A stretch of DNA of 64,000 nucleotides from assembly GCF_029958925.1 (NCBI RefSeq), contig NZ_CP124617.1, positions 52,493-116,492 on the forward strand. The letters are read 5' to 3'. Position numbers and translations under genes: made by a program. Below, piece after piece: positions 15,332 to 24,311 of the stretch; the first letter of the stretch is position 1, and each line of letters starts with the position of its first letter. The notes beneath the pieces are model-generated. The model did not search any database. It was not told the DNA's origin and saw only the letters and a list, made by a program, of their open reading frames with translations. The stretch comes from Tropicibacter oceani. GTDB lineage: Bacteria > Pseudomonadota > Alphaproteobacteria > Rhodobacterales > Rhodobacteraceae.

Positions 15332-15844
15332 ATGCAGGCATTCCCTAAAGCCCGGGCCGCAATCGCCGGCTTGGCCATTGTTTTCATTGGAAGCTGTGAT
15401 GAAATGCCGGGTGGTCAGTCCGGTTTTCAGGCGAAATATGCCGTGGCGCGCGATGCCCTGGAAAAGGGCCAGTATGACCGCGCCAAACGCCAGTACCTGA
15501 CCCTGATCCAGGAGGCAGGTCCGCTGGCGCAGCGGTTGGAGCTGGAATATGCCCATGCAGAGTTGCGCAGCGGCAACTATGCCCAGGCCGCCAATGTCGC
15601 CGGTTCCCTTGCCCGGGCGCAATCGGGTCAGGCCCGCGCCGCGGCGCTGGCGGTTCAGGGCACCGCGCAGCACGAACTGGGTCTTCAGCTTTTGGCCAAG
15701 GGCGAAACGGCGGCGGGCAAACAACAGCTGAGCGCCGCGCAGGCCGCCTTGTCCGACGTGTTGAAGACCGACACCGACCTTGATCCCATCGGGTCGATGG
15801 CGGGGCGTCTGGCCAGCATCCAGGTTCGGCTCAAGTCGCTTTGA
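15332..15844 (+). CDS. lipoprotein with TPR-like helical repeats in the T2SS locus
   Basis: A 170-residue protein with a type II signal peptide: a basic N-terminus, IAGLAIVFIGSC with lipobox IGSC and acylated Cys22, followed by Asp (CDEM). The rest is Ala/Gln-rich helical sequence (ALEKGQYDRAKRQYLTLIQE, ELRSGNYAQAANVAGSLARA) that looks like two or more TPR hairpins. Asp at +2 would favour the inner membrane under enterobacterial Lol rules. Its place between gspC and the Sel1 genes suggests an accessory role in secretin assembly, for example pilotin-like, but I see no direct evidence of that. Confidence 0.8.
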   Translation: MQAFPKARAAIAGLAIVFIGSCDEMPGGQSGFQAKYAVARDALEKGQYDRAKRQYLTLIQEAGPLAQRLELEYAHAELRSGNYAQAANVAGSLARAQSGQARAAALAVQGTAQHELGLQLLAKGETAAGKQQLSAAQAALSDVLKTDTDLDPIGSMAGRLASIQVRLKSL

Positions 15845-15846
15845 GG

Positions 15847-17067
15847 TCAGGGGCGGGTGCGGGTCTGGGCCATTTGCTGGGCTTCGGCGATCTGGGCCTG
15901 GGTCATGCGGCCGGACAGGCTTGCGCTCAGATCCAGCGCCTGCTGAAACCCGGCCGTTCCGGCCAGCACCAGCCACATGTAGCCAAGGGCATAGTCCTGC
16001 GGCAGCGCGCGTCCCTCGAAATACATCAGGCCAAGATTGGCCATGGCGGCGGGGTTGCCCGCCTCTGAGGCCGCCCGGAACAACCCTGCCGCCTGGCGCA
16101 GATCGTCCAGGCCCGGATCGTCGGATTGCAGGATCAGCCAGCCGGCGGTGAACAGGGCCAGGGGGTCGCCGGCCCGCACGCCGTTCTGCAGGCGGTTCAG
16201 GCCTTCGGGGCTGGTGTCGGGCGGCACAAGGCGCGGATCGAACACCGTTTTGGGCAAGCCCCCGTCGCCGTCCAGCCTTTGACCATCGCGCGCGGCCAGC
16301 CGATAGAGTTCGGCGGCGCGCGCTTCGTCCACCGCGACGCCAAAACCGTTTTCATACATCACGCCAAGGTTGCCCATCGCAACCTTTAGCCCCTGCTCGG
16401 CGGCAGCCGTGAACAGCGCGAAAGCCCGGTCATAATCCTGCGGCACGCCTTCGCCGCGCACATACAGCAGGCCAAGGTTGTTTTGCGCCCGTGCATCGCC
16501 TTGCGTAGCGGGGCCTTCGTACAGGGTCTTTGCCCGGGCGGCATCTTTTTCGACCCCGGTTCCGTGCTGATACAAAACCCCAAGGCTGACAGCGGCCGCG
16601 CCAAAGCCAAGATCCATTGCCTGCCCGTACAGCTGCGCTGCGCGCGCCGGATCGGCCTGCCCGTCCGGTCCGTTTTCCAGAACGGCGGCCAGATCGAACA
16701 GGTACTGCGCCTGCCCGGTCTGCGCGGCCTGTTCCAGCCAGGTCAACGCGGTGTCTCGGTCCTGCTCGACCCCCAGTCCGGCGTGGAAATACTGTCCCAG
16801 CCGGTTGGCGGCCGCCGCATGCCCCTGATGCGCCGCGCGCGCCAACCATTCCGCCGCCAGGGCGTAGTTCTGCAAGACCCCGTCGCCGTTGTGCAACCGG
16901 TCGGCCAGGGCGAATTGCGCGTCGGGGTTGCCCTGGTCCGAGGCGCTTTGCAGCCCCGCCAGATCGGCCCCGGCCCAACCGTCCGCCTGCTGCGCCAGCC
17001 CAGTGGCGGGGATCAGGCACAGGCACAGGCCAAGCGCCTTGAGCGACCCAGAGCGGCGCAGGGTCAT
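15847..17067 (-). CDS. exported Sel1-repeat protein (second of pair)
   Basis: A 406-residue protein with a signal peptide (LKALGLCLCLIPATGLAQQ) and about eight Sel1-like repeats of ~36 residues. The pattern is A-x-LGxxYxxGxGVxxDxxxA-xxWxxxAAxxG, e.g. AAVSLGVLYQHGTGVEKDAA, AQNNLGLLYVRGEGVPQDYD and AMGNLGVMYENGFGVAVDEA. Such solenoids act as protein-interaction scaffolds in the periplasm. Its ATG overlaps the TGA of the preceding Sel1 gene (ATGA), so the pair is translated together. The rightward lipoprotein gene ends 2 bp from its stop. Confidence 0.88.
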   Translation of the reverse strand: MTLRRSGSLKALGLCLCLIPATGLAQQADGWAGADLAGLQSASDQGNPDAQFALADRLHNGDGVLQNYALAAEWLARAAHQGHAAAANRLGQYFHAGLGVEQDRDTALTWLEQAAQTGQAQYLFDLAAVLENGPDGQADPARAAQLYGQAMDLGFGAAAVSLGVLYQHGTGVEKDAARAKTLYEGPATQGDARAQNNLGLLYVRGEGVPQDYDRAFALFTAAAEQGLKVAMGNLGVMYENGFGVAVDEARAAELYRLAARDGQRLDGDGGLPKTVFDPRLVPPDTSPEGLNRLQNGVRAGDPLALFTAGWLILQSDDPGLDDLRQAAGLFRAASEAGNPAAMANLGLMYFEGRALPQDYALGYMWLVLAGTAGFQQALDLSASLSGRMTQAQIAEAQQMAQTRTRP

Positions 17068-18605
17068 TTGTCCTGCCCGCCCGGAGCGCTGGCCTGATCA
17101 AAGAAGTCGCGCGCGGCTTTCTGCGCCTCGGCCACCTGGTCCGGTGTCATCAGGTCTGCCGCCACCGCCCGCATTTCCAGCGCGGCCTGGCTGCCGCCCG
17201 CTGCCGCGATGTTCAGCCATTTGTGGGCCTCGACATAGTCCTGTTCGACCCCCTGCCCCTTGATGTGCAGGACGCCCAACTGGTGCTGGGCCGCGACGTC
17301 CCCGGCGCTGGCGGCCTGTTGCAAAAGGGCGGCGGCTTCGTCCGCCGGGCCGTCATGCCCCAGCAGCCACATCGCCATTGCGGTCTGCGCCGGGCGCAGC
17401 CCTTCGCTGGCGCGGGCCTTCAGCCAGTCCTGCGCACCTGTGTCCCCGGCCTCGGCGGCAGCGGCGGCCCAGGGGACGGCGCGGTGCGGGGCCAACAGAC
17501 CGTCCAGCCGCCCGGCGCCGGCCAGCTGGCCAAGGCGCAGCCTTGCCTCGTGGTTTCCTGCCTCGTCCGCGCGGCGGTAATGTTTGACCGCCTCTTCGAG
17601 ATCGGGCAGCATAGTGCCCGCGCCGGTTTCCATCACGCGGGCCAGGCTGAGCATTGCGCGCGGCGATCCTGTATCGGCGGCCTGAGCGTAGAGCTTCACG
17701 GCCTCTTCTGGATTGGGTGGAACGCCGTGATTGCCCAACAGCGCATCACCCAGATCGGCCATGGCCGAAAGATCCCCGGCCTTGGCCCCGGCGCTCAGCC
17801 AGCGCAGCCCTTCGCCCGGGTCGGGATCGACGCCGTCCCCCTTCAGGTATTTGCGGCCAAGCGCGCTTTGGGCCTGGACCAACCCTGCCTCGGCGGCGCG
17901 GCGCAGCCAATTGACCGCCTGGGCGCGATCCTGGGTCATGCCCTGCCCGGTATCCAGCGCATAGGCCATGTAATATTGCGCCTCGGCATGACCGGCCGAG
18001 GCGGCGCCTTCCAACCAGACGGCGGCCTTTTCAGGATCGACATCGGCGCCCAGGCCGCGCGCATAGGCCCGGCTGAGTTCGAACATGGCGTTGACATGGC
18101 CGTTTTCGGCGGCGGCCAGCATCCAGGTCAGCATGTCCTGCGGGCTTTGCTCGACCCCGGTACCGTTCTGGTACAGCAGCCCCAGGTAATACTGCGCATC
18201 GGGCTGACCGCGCGCGGCGGCGGTTTTCAGCAGCGCGGCGGCGCGCAGCGGATCGTGATCCGGCCCGCCTTCTGCGCGCGACAGATACAGCCGCGCCAGC
18301 AGGACGGCCGCGTCCAGTTGATTGTCGGCCGCCGCCTGTTCCAGCCAGTCGCGCGCCGCCATCAGGTCCGACGGCCCGCCGCGCCCCTCCAGCAGCACCC
18401 GGCCATAGCGGTACTTGGCAAACGGGGTGCCCTCGGTTTCCGCAAGGTATTTCAGCCCCTCGCGGACCGTGACGAAATCACCGCTGGACCAGGCCTCTTC
18501 GACCTGAGTCATGGAATAGGTCTGATCGCTGTCTTGCGACAAAGCTGGCACAGGCGCCAAGGCCAGAAGTAGGCTGAGGGGAAATGCGGCATTGAAAAGG
18601 GACAT
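17064..18605 (-). CDS. exported Sel1-repeat protein (first of pair)
   Basis: A 513-residue paralogue of the downstream gene. A signal peptide (SLLLALAPVPALSQ) precedes about eleven Sel1 repeats, e.g. AQYYLGLLYQNGTGVEQSPQ, AMFELSRAYARGLGADVDPE, AQSALGRKYLKGDGVDPDPG and AQHQLGVLHIKGQGVEQDYV. The ATG at 18605 gives a signal peptide directly; the frame is open further upstream. The placement of two large Sel1 solenoids inside a secretion locus suggests an envelope scaffold or substrate-handling role for T2SS, which is an inference. Confidence 0.87.
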   Translation of the reverse strand: MSLFNAAFPLSLLLALAPVPALSQDSDQTYSMTQVEEAWSSGDFVTVREGLKYLAETEGTPFAKYRYGRVLLEGRGGPSDLMAARDWLEQAAADNQLDAAVLLARLYLSRAEGGPDHDPLRAAALLKTAAARGQPDAQYYLGLLYQNGTGVEQSPQDMLTWMLAAAENGHVNAMFELSRAYARGLGADVDPEKAAVWLEGAASAGHAEAQYYMAYALDTGQGMTQDRAQAVNWLRRAAEAGLVQAQSALGRKYLKGDGVDPDPGEGLRWLSAGAKAGDLSAMADLGDALLGNHGVPPNPEEAVKLYAQAADTGSPRAMLSLARVMETGAGTMLPDLEEAVKHYRRADEAGNHEARLRLGQLAGAGRLDGLLAPHRAVPWAAAAAEAGDTGAQDWLKARASEGLRPAQTAMAMWLLGHDGPADEAAALLQQAASAGDVAAQHQLGVLHIKGQGVEQDYVEAHKWLNIAAAGGSQAALEMRAVAADLMTPDQVAEAQKAARDFFDQASAPGGQDK

Positions 18606-18708
18606 GGGACTCTCAATTCTGGGTTGGTCGCGCGGGTGTCGAAAAATGAACTGGCAACGGCCCAAAGCCTAGGCGCATCCTTGTTTGATTTCAAACCCAA
18701 CATGGGGA

Positions 18709-19476
18709 TCAGGGCAAAGGCAGCCCCGCCGCCCGCGCCACCCAAAGCGCGCCGCCCGCCGCGCAAAGCGCCGCACCAAAGGGCAGCCGCATGTCGCCGC
18801 GCACCGCGCCCCTGCCATGAAACCACTGGCGGGCGGCCACCCAGGCCAGTGCGCCGCCTGACGCCACAAGCACCAGCAGCGCAAGCCCCCCGGGCCCGGC
18901 AAAGGCGCCCAGCCCGGCCATCAGCTTGACATCGCCAAGGCCCAGCCCTTCGCGCCCGCGCAAAAAACGATAGCCCAGCCGCAGCAAAAGAAAGCTGCCT
19001 GACCCCAGCGCCGCACCGTAAAGCGCCGCCAACAGCCCGATCCCGCCAACGGCCAGCATCATCGCCGCGGCAAACAGCGCCATGGTCAAAGGATCAGGCA
19101 GGCGCATCCACAGCAGATCTGCAAAGAACAGCGCGATCAGCAGCCACAAGAATATCGCCTGCAGCCAGACAGACCACCCCGCCCCGCCGGCCGCAACAAC
19201 GCAGACCGCCGCGCCAAGCGCCGTGATCTCGATATAAAGGTGCCAGGGGGCAAGCTCTGCCGCGCAATGTCGGCAGCGGCCCCGCGACAGGGCAAAGGAC
19301 AGGATCGGGATCAGATCGCCCACCCCCAGCGGCGCGGCGCAGGATCGGCAGGCCGAGCGGCGGCGCATGACGTCTTCGCCTCGGGGCAGGCGATCGACAA
19401 GAACCCCCAGAAAGGACCCGATGAAAGGGGCCAGCAGGATCAGCAGGATCGCGGGCAGCCGCGGATCGGCACTCAT
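18709..19476 (-). CDS. gspO: prepilin peptidase GspO (PilD type)
   Basis: A 255-residue integral-membrane aspartyl protease that cleaves and N-methylates the pseudopilins. The N-terminal cytoplasmic loop has the zinc pairs CRSC and CRHC. The catalytic Asp residues are in FFADLLWMRLPDPLT and in the GLGLGDVKLMAGLG motif. About seven hydrophobic segments are visible. The pseudopilin genes starting 110 bp away on the other strand are its expected substrates. Confidence 0.94.
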   Translation of the reverse strand: MSADPRLPAILLILLAPFIGSFLGVLVDRLPRGEDVMRRRSACRSCAAPLGVGDLIPILSFALSRGRCRHCAAELAPWHLYIEITALGAAVCVVAAGGAGWSVWLQAIFLWLLIALFFADLLWMRLPDPLTMALFAAAMMLAVGGIGLLAALYGAALGSGSFLLLRLGYRFLRGREGLGLGDVKLMAGLGAFAGPGGLALLVLVASGGALAWVAARQWFHGRGAVRGDMRLPFGAALCAAGGALWVARAAGLPLP

Positions 19477-19586
19477 GTCGGCGGGTTCAGGCCAGCGTTG
19501 CGGGCAATCGCCCGTCGCGGGGCAGGAAGAATGGACAAGTCTTGCGGCGCTCCTCTATCATGGCGGCATTGAAACGAAGGCATCCC

Positions 19587-20051
19587 ATGACGACACCTCA
19601 TCAATCTTGCACAGACAATCGCGCGCGGCCACAGGACGACGGGTTTTCCCTGCTCGAACTGATGGTCGTGGTGGTGATCCTTTCCATTCTTGCGCTGGTG
19701 ATCGTGCCGCGGGTGATCGACCGCCCGGATCAGGCACGCGCGGCGCGGGCGCAGTCGGACATCGCCGCCATCGTCAGCGCGGTCAATTTGTATCGTCTGG
19801 ACAACTACCGCTATCCCACCGGAGCGCAGGGGCTTTCGGCGCTGGTCAGCAAACCGACCAGCGACCCGGTTCCGGCCAACTGGGCGACCAACGGCTATAT
19901 GGACCGGATGCCGGTGGACCCTTGGGGGCAGCCTTATCAATACCTCGAACCCGGCGTGCACGGCGAATTCGACGTCTTTTCCTATGGGGCAGACGGGGCG
20001 CCGGGAGGCACCGGCGCGGATGCGGACATCGGTTCGTGGACCCTGCAATAG
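19587..20051 (+). CDS. gspG: major pseudopilin GspG
   Basis: A 154-residue major pseudopilin. The prepilin site is DDG/FSLLELMVVVVILSILA with Glu at +5. The C-terminal half has the GspG calcium-loop style sequence YPTGAQGLSALVSKP, MPVDPWGQPYQYLEPG and DVFSYGADGAPGG. The ATG at 19587, after GAAGG, is chosen over an open extension to 19542 because it gives a normal-length leader. It is the first gene of the rightward gspG-M operon and diverges from gspO. Confidence 0.95.
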   Translation: MTTPHQSCTDNRARPQDDGFSLLELMVVVVILSILALVIVPRVIDRPDQARAARAQSDIAAIVSAVNLYRLDNYRYPTGAQGLSALVSKPTSDPVPANWATNGYMDRMPVDPWGQPYQYLEPGVHGEFDVFSYGADGAPGGTGADADIGSWTLQ

Positions 20052-20500
20052 GCCCCACATCCAACCCGCAAGAGGCGGGCTTTACCCTGATCGAACTGCT
20101 GGTCAGCGTGGCGATCCTGTCGGTTCTGGCGGTGGGGGCCAGCCTTGCGGTATCGCGCGGGGGGAATGGCGGGCAAAGCGATCTGGCGTTGTTCCAGACG
20201 CGCCATGAAACCATGCGGCAACTGGCCATCACCGGACAGCAAAGCCGCGGTCTGGCGATCACCAGCCGGGGCCTTCAGCCGGTCATCCGCCGCAGCGACG
20301 GCTGGCAAGAGGCCGGCCGCCTGCAACCATGGCGCGGACGGGTTTTGCTGTCGGCCGAGCCTGCTGGCCCTCCGGGCGCGCCGATGCCCGACATCGTCTT
20401 TCTGGCCACCGGCCAGACGAACCGTTTTCGCATCGCCTTTGGCGCCTCGGCGCGCTGCGAAAGCGACGGCTGGGCGGGGCTGACATGTTCCGCCGGCTGA
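20036..20500 (+). CDS. gspH: minor pseudopilin GspH
   Basis: A 154-residue minor pseudopilin with prepilin site EAG/FTLIELLVSVAILSVLA. The globular part includes RQLAITGQQSRGLAITSRG and PDIVFLATGQTNRFRIAFG. No ATG lies before the prepilin site. The best start is the GTG at 20036 (VDPAIGPTSNPQEAG leader), which overlaps gspG by 16 bp. Together with I, J and K it should form the pseudopilus tip. Confidence 0.88.
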   Translation: MDPAIGPTSNPQEAGFTLIELLVSVAILSVLAVGASLAVSRGGNGGQSDLALFQTRHETMRQLAITGQQSRGLAITSRGLQPVIRRSDGWQEAGRLQPWRGRVLLSAEPAGPPGAPMPDIVFLATGQTNRFRIAFGASARCESDGWAGLTCSAG

Positions 20501-20862
20501 TCACCCGCCGCGCCGCGCGCGGCATGACACTGGTCGAACTGGCCGTGGCGATCTTTGTCCTGACCATCGGCAGCATTGCCGCCCTGCGTGCCGCCGACCA
20601 GTCCGCCCGCGTGGTTGGCGGGGAAATGCCCCGGCTTCTGGCGCGCATCGCGGCCCGCAACCGCGCCGAGGAATTGCAGCTGCTGGCGCCTTTTTCCGGC
20701 GGTCTGCCCGGGCAGGTCCGGCTGGGCGATCATGTATTTACCCTGACCACGACCACCGAACGGACCGCCGCCGGCCTGACCCAGACCACCATCACCGCGC
20801 GCTCTGACAGCGGCGAGGGCGCGCAGCTTGTCGTTTACATCCCGCGGGTGAACCCGCGATGA
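20485..20862 (+). CDS. gspI: minor pseudopilin GspI
   Basis: A 125-residue pseudopilin starting at an ATG 16 bp inside gspH. The leader MFRRLITRRAARG is followed by MTLVELAVAIFVLTIGSIAA with Glu at +5. The downstream sequence (NRAEELQLL, GLTQTTITARSDSGEGAQLV) fits the small GspI fold. It is compact and coupled to gspJ by a 4-bp overlap. Confidence 0.9.
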   Translation: MFRRLITRRAARGMTLVELAVAIFVLTIGSIAALRAADQSARVVGGEMPRLLARIAARNRAEELQLLAPFSGGLPGQVRLGDHVFTLTTTTERTAAGLTQTTITARSDSGEGAQLVVYIPRVNPR

Positions 20863-21503
20863 CCAGGCCAGGCGATGACCGCGGGCTCAGCCTGATCGAA
20901 CTGGTGGTCGCCATGGCGATCTTTGCCCTTGTTGCGATCATGGGCGCGCAGGCCTTGACGGGCATGTTGCGGATGCGGGACGGCGTGACCGAACGCGCCC
21001 GTGAAACCGCCGCCCTGGCCGAGGCCACAAGCCTGCTGCGCGCCGATCTGGCCGCAGCGGTGCCGGTCTTTTTCAGGCCGCCGGACGGATCGCGGCAATC
21101 GGCGATCGACTTTCGCGACGGCAGCCTGAGCCTGTCGGTCGCCGGGCAGCCATCGCTGCGGGCAGAGGCCGGGTCGCAGGCGCTGACACGCGTGGAATGG
21201 CGTCTACAGGACGGGCGGTTGACACGCCGGGTCTGGCCCGCCCTTTACCCTGCGCGGGCGGCATCGCTGGGGCCGGAGCAGCTGGTTTACAAAGGGATCG
21301 AGGGGCTGCGCCTGCGCAGCTATGTCGCCGATATAGGCTGGATCGAAGGCACCCCCCTGCCCGGTCAGGACACCGCCGCCAGTTTTGACGAAGACCGTTT
21401 CGTCGCGCCGTCGTCCTATTCGGACAACCTGCCGCTGGCGGTCGAGGTGACGCTGCAAACCCGCGCCTTTGGCGACATCCCCCTGCTCGAGAGTTTCCGA
21501 TGA
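20859..21503 (+). CDS. gspJ: minor pseudopilin GspJ
   Basis: A 214-residue minor pseudopilin. The prepilin site is DRG/LSLIELVVAMAIFALVA with Glu at +5. The following region (GMLRMRDGVTERARETAALA, LTRVEWRLQDGRLTRRVW, GIEGLRLRSYV) matches the GspJ pattern. ATGA overlaps with both gspI and gspK indicate coupled translation. Confidence 0.93.
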   Translation: MTRPGDDRGLSLIELVVAMAIFALVAIMGAQALTGMLRMRDGVTERARETAALAEATSLLRADLAAAVPVFFRPPDGSRQSAIDFRDGSLSLSVAGQPSLRAEAGSQALTRVEWRLQDGRLTRRVWPALYPARAASLGPEQLVYKGIEGLRLRSYVADIGWIEGTPLPGQDTAASFDEDRFVAPSSYSDNLPLAVEVTLQTRAFGDIPLLESFR

Positions 21504-22480
21504 CAAGGGATCGCGGTTTCGTTCTGGTCAACGCGCTGGTCCTGGTGGCGGCGCTGGCCTCGGTTGCGGTTCTGTTGCTGGCCCGCTCCGAAGCGGGGCA
21601 GGCCCGGCTGCAAAGCGGGCTTGCGGCGGATCAGCTGACGCTGAACCTTGATGCCTTTGATGCGCTGGCGATGACGATGCTGACGCAGGACAGCAACGGC
21701 ATCGACCATCCCGGCGAAGATTGGGCTAAATCCATCGAGCCGGTCGATCTGGCGCATGGGCAGGTGTCTGGCCAGTTGCAGGACCTGCAAGGGCGGTTCA
21801 ACGTCAACTGGATCGCCATTCCCGGCAATACGATGGCGGACGAGGCCTTTGACGTGTTGCTGTTCCGCCTGGGGATTGCACCGGAAACCGGGTCGAAGAT
21901 CCGCGACTTTCTGAACCCCGGCGGCCCTTCGGACAGGTCCGGATGGCTGCAACGCGATCCGCCCCTGGCGCCGCCGGGCGGGGCGATCCTGGATATTGGG
22001 CAGCTGTTCGAGATCCCCGGCGTCTCGCGCGTCAGTCTGGAGAGGTTGCGTCCCCATATCACCGCCTTGCCCGGCATGACCCAGTTGAACGTCAACACCG
22101 CCACGGCCGAGGTGCTGGCCGCCTTTTTCCCCGAGGTCCCCCAGGCGGCGCTGGCGCGGTTGATGGCGGCGCGGCGGCAACAGCCCTTTCCATCGGCCAC
22201 CGCCTTCCTGACCCAGATCGGCCTGGCCACACCGCCCGACGAAACCGACAGCGATGGCGGCGATGGCGGAGGGGAGGCCCCCACCCCGACCGAAGCCGAA
22301 GAAGCCGCGCGGCAACGGCAAGCGGCGCTCGAGGCGTTGATATCGGTCGGCTCGGACTGGTTCGAGGTGCAGGCCAGTGCGCAGTTCCGGAATCAGACGG
22401 CGCAGCGCCGGACACTTTTGAAACGCACCGGGGTTCCGGTGGTGGTCGACGTCGCCTGGCGGATCAGCAATCGACCGTGA
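21500..22480 (+). CDS. gspK: minor pseudopilin GspK (tip)
   Basis: A 326-residue large minor pseudopilin that caps the pseudopilus. The prepilin site is DRG/FVLVNALVLVAALASVAVL. The +5 residue is Asn rather than Glu, as is usual for GspK, which normally lacks Glu5. The helix-hairpin-helix and alpha-insertion regions are seen in MTQLNVNTATAEVLAAFFPE and LQDLQGRFNVNW. An acidic, low-complexity loop (DSDGGDGGGEAP) lies near residue 255. The TGA overlaps the GTG of gspL. Confidence 0.93.
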   Translation: MTRDRGFVLVNALVLVAALASVAVLLLARSEAGQARLQSGLAADQLTLNLDAFDALAMTMLTQDSNGIDHPGEDWAKSIEPVDLAHGQVSGQLQDLQGRFNVNWIAIPGNTMADEAFDVLLFRLGIAPETGSKIRDFLNPGGPSDRSGWLQRDPPLAPPGGAILDIGQLFEIPGVSRVSLERLRPHITALPGMTQLNVNTATAEVLAAFFPEVPQAALARLMAARRQQPFPSATAFLTQIGLATPPDETDSDGGDGGGEAPTPTEAEEAARQRQAALEALISVGSDWFEVQASAQFRNQTAQRRTLLKRTGVPVVVDVAWRISNRP

Positions 22481-23745
22481 AAGCGTTTGAAGCATTGCAC
22501 TTGGGTCCGCCGCCGGTGCATCCTTGGCGCCTGAAAGCGGGGGAAAGACCGGCCGTGGCACGACCATCCACAGCGCAGAAAGACGACGATCAGATCTTCG
22601 TCAGGCAGGGCGCGGACAGCATCGGCGCGCGGCAGATCGTGCTGGTGCCGGGCGGCTCTGTGCCGCTTGTCGCGCTGGATCTGCCCGACCGGTTGCGCGG
22701 CCAGGCCCGCGAACAGGTCGCCCGGCGCAAGCTGGCCGACCGGCTGGGGCTGCGTCCCGAACAGATTGCGATGCGCCCCTTTTCCGTTGCCACCCGGCAG
22801 GCCCGGCCCGAAGCATGGGACAGGGTGCTGACCGCCGAAAAGGGTTGGCTGGACGGGTTGCACGCCTTGCCCGGGCGCGCTGTCCTGCCTGACTATCTGT
22901 CGCTTCCGACCGCGCCGAACCTGTGGACGGTGCAGGAAACGCAGATCGCCGGGCATCCGCAGATCATGCTGCGCTTTGGCCCACAAGACGGGATGACAGC
23001 GCAGCCCGCCCTTGCCCTTGCCGCCCTGCGCCGCGCGCTGGCCAAGGGCCCCCTGCCCAAGGCGATTTATGCTCCGGCCGGTGTGCCCGCCGGGCTTGGC
23101 GACCTTGCGGCGGAATTCGATGTTGCCTTGGCGCAGACCAAAACGCAGCTTGTCGCGCTGGATATTGCCCCCGTCGTCCTGGGGTTTGGGGAACTGTCCT
23201 GCGATCTGCGCAAGAACCCCATGGCGGCGCGCGCACGGCTGGCCGACCGTGTGCTGCCCTGGCGCTGGACGGCGCTTGCCGGTGGGCTGGCCGCCGCGCT
23301 TTGGGCCGCGGTTCAGGTGGTCGGCCTGCAACGGGCCGAAGCCCGAACCCAGGAGTTGACGGCGCAGACCACCGCGTTGGTTCAGCAGCATTTCACCGAT
23401 GGCGGCGCGGTTCTGGATGCCCGCCTGCAAGTCAGCCGTGCGCTTGCACAAATGCAAAGCCAGACCGCGCCAACCGGGGACGACCGCGACCCGCTGGACC
23501 TGATCCACAGCATCTCGGGGGTGTTGCGCGGCGCTCAGGTCACGCCCGAACTGGTCGAATTTCGCGCCGAGGAAGGCCTGCGGGTGATCGCATCCCTGCC
23601 CGATTTCGCCGCCGCCGACAGGCTGGCCGCCGCATTGCGCGCCGATGGCCTGACGGTCGACATGCGCGAAGCCCGGACCGAGGACGGCGAAGCCGGTGTG
23701 CGCGCCGAATTCGCCATCGGCCCCAACGAGGCCCCCCCGCAATGA
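22477..23745 (+). CDS. gspL: type II secretion protein GspL
   Basis: A 422-residue bitopic protein that recruits GspE to the membrane. The N-terminal actin-like cytoplasmic part includes IVLVPGGSVPLVALDLP, LRGQAREQVARRKLADRLGL and PDYLSLP. A single TM lies near residues 263-285 (WTALAGGLAAALWAAVQVVG). A ferredoxin-like periplasmic domain follows (LIHSISGVLRGAQVTPELVE, LRVIASLPDF). The start is a GTG within GTGA at the gspK stop; no ATG is better placed. Confidence 0.9.
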   Translation: MKAFEALHLGPPPVHPWRLKAGERPAVARPSTAQKDDDQIFVRQGADSIGARQIVLVPGGSVPLVALDLPDRLRGQAREQVARRKLADRLGLRPEQIAMRPFSVATRQARPEAWDRVLTAEKGWLDGLHALPGRAVLPDYLSLPTAPNLWTVQETQIAGHPQIMLRFGPQDGMTAQPALALAALRRALAKGPLPKAIYAPAGVPAGLGDLAAEFDVALAQTKTQLVALDIAPVVLGFGELSCDLRKNPMAARARLADRVLPWRWTALAGGLAAALWAAVQVVGLQRAEARTQELTAQTTALVQQHFTDGGAVLDARLQVSRALAQMQSQTAPTGDDRDPLDLIHSISGVLRGAQVTPELVEFRAEEGLRVIASLPDFAAADRLAAALRADGLTVDMREARTEDGEAGVRAEFAIGPNEAPPQ

Positions 23746-24233
23746 GCCGGCTTCTCGACTTCCTTCTGAAACTCAGCCCGCGCGAACGGGTTTTGCTGGG
23801 CGTGACGGTCGGCGCTGTGCTGCCGCTGGGCCTTGTCCTTGGCATTCTGATGCCGCTGCAAGCCGCCCGGATGCAGGCCGAAACCGCCCAGGCCGAGGCC
23901 GAGGCCCTGCGCGACTGGGTGGCCAGCCGCACCGCCGAAGCCCAGGGCCTGACCCGCGCGGTGCCGACCCGCCAAGCCGATCCCATCGGACTGAGCGGCA
24001 TCGAAGAAGGGCTGATCGCCGCCAACCTGCGCCGCGATCTCAGCTCGATCGGGACGGAAAGCGGCGGCGTCATCGCCCTGCGCTTTGACAATGTTGATTT
24101 CGTCCGATTGGCAACCTGGCTGTCGTCGTCGCATCCCGACTGGGGCTATGGGCTGGGCACCCTGCGGCTGGAAGACATCGGCATTCCCAGCCGCGTCGAA
24201 GCCCGCATCGAACTGCGCCCCCCACAAGACTGA
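23742..24233 (+). CDS. gspM: type II secretion protein GspM
   Basis: A 163-residue partner of GspL. The short N-terminus LLKLSPRERVLLGVTVGAVL is typical of GspM, with one TM (LLGVTVGAVLPLGLVLGILM). A coiled region (ARMQAETAQAEAEALRDWVA) and a ferredoxin-like periplasmic domain (VIALRFDNVDFVRLATWLSS) follow. An ATGA overlap couples it to gspL. It is the last gene of the gspG-M operon; no gspN is present. Confidence 0.88.
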   Translation: MSRLLDFLLKLSPRERVLLGVTVGAVLPLGLVLGILMPLQAARMQAETAQAEAEALRDWVASRTAEAQGLTRAVPTRQADPIGLSGIEEGLIAANLRRDLSSIGTESGGVIALRFDNVDFVRLATWLSSSHPDWGYGLGTLRLEDIGIPSRVEARIELRPPQD

Positions 24234-24252
24234 CCGCCCAAGGCAGGCCATG

Positions 24253-24287
24253 AAAAAACCGCCCGGCCTGTTAGGGACCGGGCGGTT
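24253..24287 (-). terminator. rho-independent terminator between gspM and the giant surface-protein gene
   Basis: AACCGCCCGG / CCGGGCGGTT form a perfect 10-bp stem with an 11-nt loop. On the leftward strand it is followed by TTTTTT, so it terminates the giant gene. It may also act on the converging gsp transcript, though the T-run on that side is weak. Confidence 0.8.
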
Positions 24288-24311
24288 CGCTTTGCTGCGG
24301 AGGGGCCGGGT

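Noticed and set aside
15220..15387. A longer N-terminus for gspC starting at 15387
   Set aside because: It would overlap the divergent lipoprotein gene's signal peptide and put the TM anchor about 57 residues in; the ATG at 15219 gives a normal GspC.
24253..24287. Attachment site or riboswitch at the inverted repeat after gspM
   Set aside because: A perfect GC-rich stem directly followed by six T on the leftward strand is fully explained as a terminator.
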